NCBI GenBank assembly: GCA_903849645.1
Contig: CAINJJ010000050.1
Location: 28,025 to 92,024, forward strand
Origin: an uncultured Acidobacteriaceae bacterium
Lineage (GTDB): Bacteria > Acidobacteriota > Terriglobia > Terriglobales > Acidobacteriaceae
Direction of reading: 5' to 3'
Length of the DNA stretch: 64,000 nt
Made by a program: the position numbers and the translations under genes. The notes beneath the pieces were generated by a model, which worked only from the letters and a program-made list of their open reading frames with translations, did not search any database and had not been told where the DNA came from. This document shows positions 59,301 to 64,000 of the stretch, one piece after another. Position 1 is the stretch's first letter; each line of letters starts with the position of its first letter.

Positions 59301-60182
59301 CTCCTGACAGCAAGCAATTGTGGAACCGCTGCGGGACCCAATCCGTTCCCAAGCAACTTCTGGTGCAATCCGTCCCGCATTAACGGCTTGGGAATCACCA
59401 ATAGCTCACAAGGCGGCGGCGGCATCTTCGTTCACGCCTGGGGCCATAACCTGGAGATCTCAAACAACCGGGTTTACAACAACGCTGGAACGCTGTCGGG
59501 CGGCATCAATGTTGGCCAGGGCGAGTTCCCGCCTGCCTACCTAGGCGGCGCTGCAAACGTGGCGCTTAATGCCGCTCCGGGCTCCTGCCAATCCAGCACC
59601 GTGACGGGCCTTGTGCTGCCCTACTGCCACAACATGAATGTCAACATTCACAACAACGCGGTGGTGGGCAACTCGTCCACAGGCGACGAATTGTTCTCGG
59701 CCACTCCGGCCGGAGCCGGCGGTGTCAGCTTCTGCACCGGCGCCGACTACTACAAGTTCAATTACAACTGGGTCTGTGGCAACTTGAGCACGGGTGATGG
59801 CGGCGGTCTTGGCCACCTTGGGTTCATTTACAACGGCGACATCGAGCACAACACCTTCCTGTTCAATCAGGCCACGAATCCAACCATTCCTACCAATGGT
59901 GGCGGCGTCCTGATTATGGGCGCGCCAGACGTAGATCCACCCTGCTCGGCACTCAATGATGCAGACTGCGTCGGCGCTCCGAACTTGATCGGACCGAGCG
60001 ACGGCAGCGGTCCGGGGCTGGTGATCAACGCCAACCTGATCATGGGCAACGCAGCGGACAGTGGCAGCGGCGGTGGCCTGCGCCTGCAGAACATCAACGG
60101 CTCTGACGTGGTGAGCTTCCCGACCACGCCGGCGCGGTGGAACTCGGTGACGGTCACCAACAACTGCGCGCAATCATTGTAG
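53325..60182 (+). pseudogene. Giant multicopper oxidase/Ig-like/beta-helix protein, apparently cut at both ends
   Basis: A 2285-codon frame. Residues 25-290 are cupredoxin sequence of a multicopper oxidase (RVQSFSTEVAAGATTSLTW, GTYLIESGTHPSIQGPMGLY), but the preceding H-x-H-G cupredoxin and signal peptide of such enzymes are missing. Then come cadherin/Ig-like repeats (GVIANDINVYGVTLLTTPSN), SdrD B-like modules (TFLDTNGDGISQKNEDG), an IPT/TIG domain and a right-handed beta-helix (GLGITNSSQGGGGIFVHA). It stops abruptly at VTVTNNCAQSL where a beta-helix should continue. It was a surface or secreted oxidase; as it stands it lacks export signal and copper ligands, so is probably not functional. 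Confidence 0.75.
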
Positions 60183-60651
60183 GCAGCAGCACAGGATGCT
60201 CCTGCTGCTGGATGGCGGCAAGCCGTTTGCGCGCGTGGGCGGCGGCGGGTTGGTCAGGGTAGTCGTGAAGGATCTGCTCGTAGACCTGTTTGGCCTGGTG
60301 GCCGAGCTTCTCGTCGCATTCGGCGAGGCGCAACAATGCTTTTGCCCGCACCTCGCGCGGTGTTGAGTTATCCGCCGCAATCTTCTCGTAAATCTCCATC
60401 GCCGACTTGAGATCGCCATCCGCATCTTCCTTCTCGATCCCCGCCTGCAGCCGCACGCCGGCCGCGACCGGGGCGGACTGAGCAAACAAAGGCCGAACTC
60501 CGATGGCGAAGAAGGGATCCGCCAGGAGATAGATCATGGCCGCGAATACGGCCCGCCTCAGCAATGGGCTATGGGCAGCGCCGCCAGCCGGGCCGGCATG
60601 ACCGGTCCTGGTCACTTCCATTCCGTCTGCTTCAATTTGAGTCGTGTTCAT
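60154..60651 (-). pseudogene. Truncated paralogue of TPR-PD40 protein (N-terminal part only)
   Basis: A 165-residue frame that matches the N-terminus of the next gene (60696-62921): both have a signal-type segment, LQAGIE-ED, then AIDVYQKIAAD/AMEIYEKIAAD, VRAKALLRLA and KQVYEQILHDY. The match ends at IQQQEHPV; after that 12 unrelated residues (LLPTMIARSCW) run into the antisense of the truncated oxidase. The beta-propeller half is missing. It is a broken duplicate, cut at about 60190. Confidence 0.82.
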
Positions 60652-60695
60652 CAGACGTCTCGGCGACGCGTCAGGCTATGGTCGCACTGTGCATG

Positions 60696-62921
60696 TCATT
60701 TCTTTGCGGGGGGCTCGAAGTTTTCGAGAGCCCAGATATCGTAGTTGTTGTACTGCATGGTTAGAGTAAGAACCTTGTGTCCGTCGGGGCTAAAGAACAG
60801 ACCACCCCACTCCTCTTTGGTTGGAAAATCGCCCACTCTCTCGGGCTCTCCTCCGGTGACCCGGACGCGAAACAGAGCGTGCTTTCCCTCGGAGTCAAAG
60901 GAGTGAAATAGAACCCAGTGGCAGTCTGGAGTGATTTCGAAATGGCCGCCGGGGAGGATGCCGGAAACCAGAGTCTTCCATTCTCCCTCTGGAAGCGACC
61001 GGGCGAGCAGGTCGTGTTCGAGGATTCTCACGATCCAGTGGCCATCCATGGAAGGCCTTTCCTGCCCTCCCTCTCCTTCTGAATGCAATGGAAGGTCAAT
61101 CACGGTCTCTTGATGGCTATCTCTCTCCCATCGGCTTATAGGGGGGATTCCTAGAAAAGGGACGCCACTTGAGAGGTAGAAGGTCCGGTCATCCTCGCTG
61201 GTTCGGAGAATGTACCTTGGTCCTGGGAATGTTTCAAGGCGCTCCATGACGCCAGAGTCCGCGGATATCTCATTCAAGTCTGTGGACCATCGTCCATCAT
61301 TGAAGGTTTCGCTGGCGCACAAGACCGCAGGATGTTGAAACTCAAATCGGCAGCTCTCGTTATTCGTTTGCGAATGAAAGAGAATGCGCTGCTGCCCAGT
61401 GCTGAGATCCTGCAGGATGAGAACTCGTTTGGCCGGGTCTTCATCCCCGGCCACGTAGGCAATCTTCCGGCCATCGGGTGAAAAAGATGGCCAGGGATTG
61501 ACACCCAGGCCGATGCCGCCGCGGATTTCCACTCGCTGCCAATCCCGAACATGGTTGTCGGCGTCAAAGGACCCAACAAAGGCCTCCGATTCGACCGGTT
61601 TGGTGGAACGATCCTGATAGACGAATGCTCCATTCATGGTGCTGTGGCCGCTTTGAATATCTCCATATCGCACAAACTCCGGTGGGGCGTTCACCTTTCC
61701 TTCCTTCACCGGGAGCAAAAAGAGCGCAGGCTTTCCCAAATGAAGATCGCAAAGTGCCAGAAAGGCGCCGTCGGAGGTCCAATCGCGAAGAACCGACCTT
61801 CTCCCTTTAAATATTGGGTCTTCACCATCGCGCGATGGTGATTGATACACCATCTGCGGATCTCCCTGTGGTTCTCCATCCTTCATGGGGAGTAAATACT
61901 CCCGAGCCGGGGCCAGTTCTTCCGGGATGGTCAGCAATTCATAAGCGACGAATCGTCCGTCAGGCGAGAAGGCCGCTTTGTTCACGCGCCGGCCCGGTTC
62001 CACGCTCGCCAACACGTGGCGCTTGCCGTCGGCGACAGAGACTATCGTCAAATGTCTAACTCCAATTTGCGGGTGTGTTGGGTAGACCAACAGGTATCGG
62101 CCATCCCAGGACCATGCAATGCCCCAGTCTGATGTTCCACCCAAAATGCTCCCTGCGGCATCGTCGCGCACCAACTCCCTATAGCTGGTGCCATCAATTT
62201 TGATGAGGGCGATATAGGAAGGATGTCTGGTCGATGTCATGAACCTCAGCGCTACCATGGAGAAGTCCCTGGATGGAAGGCAGGAAGGCTCATCCCCCGA
62301 AGGGAACTGGTAGATCAATCGCCTGCTGCGTCCGGCCAGATCTCCGAAGAAGACCTCTCCGTTGGGATTGGAGAAGATCGCGCGTTGGCCATCTGTGTCG
62401 CTTGAGCCCATGTCGCCCAATCCGGACCAATCGATTTTGCGTACGGTCATAGTTCCCCGCTGCACCGGATGCTCCTGCTGCTGGATGGCCGCAAGGCGCT
62501 TGCGGGCGAAGGCGGCGGCGGGCTGGTCGGCGTAGTCGTGGAGGATCTGCTCGTAGACCTGTTTGGCATGCCGGCCCAGTTTCTCCTCGCATCCGGCGAG
62601 GCGGAGGAGGGCTTTGGCGCGGACGTCGCGGGAAGCGGAGGCGTCCGCGGCGATCTTCTGGTAGACGTCGATGGCTGCGGGCAAGTGGCCGAAGTCTTCC
62701 TGCTCGATACCAGCCTGGAGTTGGGCGCCGGTGCTGATGGATGCGGATTGGGCGAAGGAGGGCTGGACGGAGAGCAGCGAGGCGATGGCCAGGGGGAGAC
62801 AGATGGAGGAAGCGAAGCCCCGGCGGCTGAGGACAAGGCCGCAAGCAGCAGTGAAAATGAGTGCGAACCGTTTGGTGCTGCCCGGTTTGGTGTGGATCGT
62901 CTTCCTCTGGGTCTGGTTCAT
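60696..62921 (-). CDS. Exported TPR-like plus PD40 beta-propeller protein
   Basis: A 741-residue exported protein. After a signal peptide (to QPSFAQS) is a helical YbgF/BamD-like TPR segment (AAIDVYQKIAADASASRDVRAKALLRLAGCEEKLG), then a beta-propeller of TolB/PD40 blades, with FSPDGRFVAYELL, FSPDGRKIAYVAG and FSPDGHKVLTLTM. Relatives are common in Acidobacteriota near two-component genes, without known activity. The true start is ATG 62921, with GGGAGG five bases before it; the track's 63287 start lies inside the response regulator gene. The response regulator is just upstream on the same strand, so it may be the sensor or target of that pair. Confidence 0.8.
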   Translation of the reverse strand: MNQTQRKTIHTKPGSTKRFALIFTAACGLVLSRRGFASSICLPLAIASLLSVQPSFAQSASISTGAQLQAGIEQEDFGHLPAAIDVYQKIAADASASRDVRAKALLRLAGCEEKLGRHAKQVYEQILHDYADQPAAAFARKRLAAIQQQEHPVQRGTMTVRKIDWSGLGDMGSSDTDGQRAIFSNPNGEVFFGDLAGRSRRLIYQFPSGDEPSCLPSRDFSMVALRFMTSTRHPSYIALIKIDGTSYRELVRDDAAGSILGGTSDWGIAWSWDGRYLLVYPTHPQIGVRHLTIVSVADGKRHVLASVEPGRRVNKAAFSPDGRFVAYELLTIPEELAPAREYLLPMKDGEPQGDPQMVYQSPSRDGEDPIFKGRRSVLRDWTSDGAFLALCDLHLGKPALFLLPVKEGKVNAPPEFVRYGDIQSGHSTMNGAFVYQDRSTKPVESEAFVGSFDADNHVRDWQRVEIRGGIGLGVNPWPSFSPDGRKIAYVAGDEDPAKRVLILQDLSTGQQRILFHSQTNNESCRFEFQHPAVLCASETFNDGRWSTDLNEISADSGVMERLETFPGPRYILRTSEDDRTFYLSSGVPFLGIPPISRWERDSHQETVIDLPLHSEGEGGQERPSMDGHWIVRILEHDLLARSLPEGEWKTLVSGILPGGHFEITPDCHWVLFHSFDSEGKHALFRVRVTGGEPERVGDFPTKEEWGGLFFSPDGHKVLTLTMQYNNYDIWALENFEPPAKK

Positions 62922-63030
62922 GGCGCCTCCCGGTTCGGATAGGCCGAGGATGAAGGAACGGTGTGTGGGGCAGATGGCTTTACCGTTCGTTCCCGGTAAG
63001 AATTCGGTCAGGATGTTGTGACGCGCCGGC

Positions 63031-63723
63031 TCAGGCGTCGAAGCGGTAACCCAATCCCCGGATGCTGACGAGATAGCGGGGGGCGGCGGGCTCGTCCTCG
63101 ATTTTCTTGCGCAGCGAGACGATGTGGTTGTCGACGACGCGATCAGTGACGGCAATGCCCGTGCCCCAGACCTCGTCGAGGAGGCGTTCACGGGTGAGGA
63201 GACGGCCACGGTTGCGGACGAAGGCGGCGAGGAGCTTGAGCTCGGTGGGGGTGGTCTCAAGGCAAAGGCCGTTGCGGCGCAGCTCAAAGCGGGTCATGTC
63301 GAGTTCGCAGCACCCGAAGCGGTAGACGTCGTCAGGCTGTGCGGCTGCGGGCTCCGAGGGCAGGGCACCACGCAACCTGGCGCGGATGCGGGCGCGGAGC
63401 TCCCGGGGGCTGAAGGGCTTGGTGACGTAGTCGTCAGCGCCGACGTCGAGGCCCATCACTTTTTCCGCCTCCTGGGTTTTGGCGGTGAGCAGGATGATGG
63501 GAATCTTGAGACCGCGGTGGCGGAGCTCGCGGCAGATTTCAAATCCGTCCTTGTGGGGTAGCATGACGTCGAGCAGGATGAGGTCGAAGGCGCCGGCCAG
63601 GGCACAAGAGACGGCCTCGGCTCCGTCCGCGACCATCGTGACCTCATATCCTTCGGTTTCGAGATCGCTCTCAAGACTGAAAGCAATCCCGGGCTCGTCT
63701 TCGACGACAAGAATCTTGACCAT
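63031..63723 (-). CDS. OmpR/PhoB-type response regulator
   Basis: A 230-residue two-component regulator. The receiver domain opens MVKILVVEDEPGIAFSL (acidic pocket), has the phospho-acceptor Asp in LILLDVMLP, the Thr of ILLTAKT and the Lys of YVTKPF. The winged-helix DNA-binding domain ends with RYLVSIRGLGYRFDA, typical of OmpR. AAGGAG precedes the ATG. Upstream only the last 11 codons of its histidine kinase remain, ending at an IS21-type element, so the regulator may now be an orphan unless the kinase survives beyond the window. Confidence 0.95.
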   Translation of the reverse strand: MVKILVVEDEPGIAFSLESDLETEGYEVTMVADGAEAVSCALAGAFDLILLDVMLPHKDGFEICRELRHRGLKIPIILLTAKTQEAEKVMGLDVGADDYVTKPFSPRELRARIRARLRGALPSEPAAAQPDDVYRFGCCELDMTRFELRRNGLCLETTPTELKLLAAFVRNRGRLLTRERLLDEVWGTGIAVTDRVVDNHIVSLRKKIEDEPAAPRYLVSIRGLGYRFDA

Positions 63724-63734
63724 ACGGCTCCTTT

Positions 63735-63770
63735 TCAGTCTTCGGCCAACGGCAGCACCAGGGTGAAGGT
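63735..63770 (-). pseudogene. Histidine kinase remnant (last 11 codons)
   Basis: The minus strand reads TFTLVLPLAED then stop, the standard C-terminal end of a HATPase histidine kinase, directly in front of the response regulator. It is cut at about 63770, where an IS21-type terminus begins. Too short for the ORF track. The rest, if present, would lie right of the IS beyond the window. Confidence 0.7.
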
Positions 63771-63843
63771 GTCAAGGGCGGCGTAAAAGGGAACCACTGT
63801 GGCGGCGTAAAAGGGAGCCAGTAGAGGGTTGAGTCGGGCATTT

Positions 63844-63892
63844 CGGGGGAGGAGGGGCGCCGGAGCGTCGCGGCGGCGGCCCTCCTCCCCCG
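63844..63892. other. 13-bp perfect inverted repeat inside the IS end
   Basis: CGGGGGAGGAGGG and CCCTCCTCCCCCG pair fully over a 23-nt GC-rich loop, after the IstB stop and before the terminus. It may stop read-through transcription out of the IS. Confidence 0.7.
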
Positions 63893-63913
63893 AGGCGCGT
63901 TGGGGAGGGGCTG

Positions 63914-64000
63914 TCAGGCTCGTTTTCGGCGGCTTTGCTTGAGGCGGTAGGAGTCGGCGTTCATCTCCAGGATGTGGACGTGGTGGGTGATGCGGTCGAG
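63914..64000 (-). CDS. IstB-like ATP-binding protein of IS21 element (C-terminal 28 residues)
   Basis: The minus strand translates LDRITHHVHILEMNADSYRL then KQSRRKRA and a stop, the normal C-terminus of IstB, the AAA+ helper that directs the IstA transposase. The rest is beyond the right edge. Confidence 0.85.
   Translation of the reverse strand, partial: LDRITHHVHILEMNADSYRLKQSRRKRA

Larger units (their letters stand above)
63770..64000 (-). mobile_element. IS21-family insertion sequence, left end (continues beyond window)
   Basis: From TGTCAAGGGCGGCGTAAAAG the sequence shows the double terminal repeat GGCGGCGTAAAAGGGA at 63777 and 63801 (24 bp apart), a hallmark of IS21-type ends. A perfect 13-bp inverted repeat CGGGGGAGGAGGG / CCCTCCTCCCCCG (63844-63892) follows, then the 3' end of an IstB gene. 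The insertion cut a histidine kinase gene. Only one end is visible. Confidence 0.8.

Noticed and set aside
62922-63287. 122-codon N-terminal extension of the TPR-PD40 protein
   Set aside because: It overlaps the response regulator in another frame, is Ser/Pro-rich noise, and the ATG at 62921 has a strong ribosome site.

Overview
The window looks like a chromosomal segment of an Acidobacteriota bacterium, probably Terriglobia/Acidobacteriaceae. This is inferred from the GC-rich coding sequence, the very large carboxypeptidase-regulatory-domain/TonB-dependent-receptor proteins, tail-to-head gene strings with ATGA overlaps, PD40 beta-propeller proteins and many GH-family enzymes with signal peptides. 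The cell is Gram-negative: lpxD, a PagL-like protein and outer-membrane beta-barrels are all present.

Layout. 0-1.7 kb: the start of hemA, coupled to a HemX/CcsA-like membrane protein, then a small secreted GlcG-like protein, all on the minus strand. 1.8-8.5 kb: a tightly overlapping plus-strand string mutS-nagZ-anmK-peptide-binding lipoprotein, with a murein-recycling flavour. 8.6-13 kb: a secreted DUF5666-like protein and a TonB-dependent-receptor-like protein with a Gly/Pro-rich loop, closed by a strong terminator. 13-16.9 kb: beta-mannosidase and a GT4 glycosyltransferase. 16.9-19.6 kb: a bufferin-type RiPP operon read bufA, bufB (DUF692/MNIO), bufC (DUF2063), DoxX; a small membrane protein is divergent to it and an ECF sigma/zinc anti-sigma pair lies next door. 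21-34 kb: zinc-ribbon protein, C45-type hydrolase, a poly(A) polymerase/CCA-transferase relative with a long acidic-then-basic tail, lpxD, a MASE1-PAS-GGDEF cyclase, glutamate formiminotransferase, PagL-like deacylase and YebC. 34-44 kb: GH31 glucosidase, purQ, a PHP-type tyrosine phosphatase, an SDR enzyme, and groES-groEL behind a sigma-70 promoter with a CIRCE operator.

44-51.5 kb: two minus-strand TonB-dependent receptors. The second is a vitamin B12-type receptor because a complete cobalamin riboswitch and promoter precede it. 51.6 kb: tRNA-Arg(CCT). 51.8-60.2 kb is a scarred accessory block: an integrase that keeps only its DNA-binding half, an orphan secreted protein, and a 2285-codon multicopper-oxidase/Ig/beta-helix protein that appears cut at both ends. 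It abuts a truncated paralogue of the TPR-PD40 protein at 60.7-62.9 kb. 63-64 kb: an OmpR-type response regulator whose partner kinase is reduced to its last codons by an IS21-family element running off the right edge.

The most interesting system is the bufferin-like operon with its atypical six-cysteine precursor and adjacent ECF sigma pair. The second is the doubly truncated giant oxidase block. Several dispersed intergenic repeats (one shaped like a MITE with 15-bp inverted ends, one a 52-bp tandem array) lie between genes. All identifications come from reading motifs; no database search was run.
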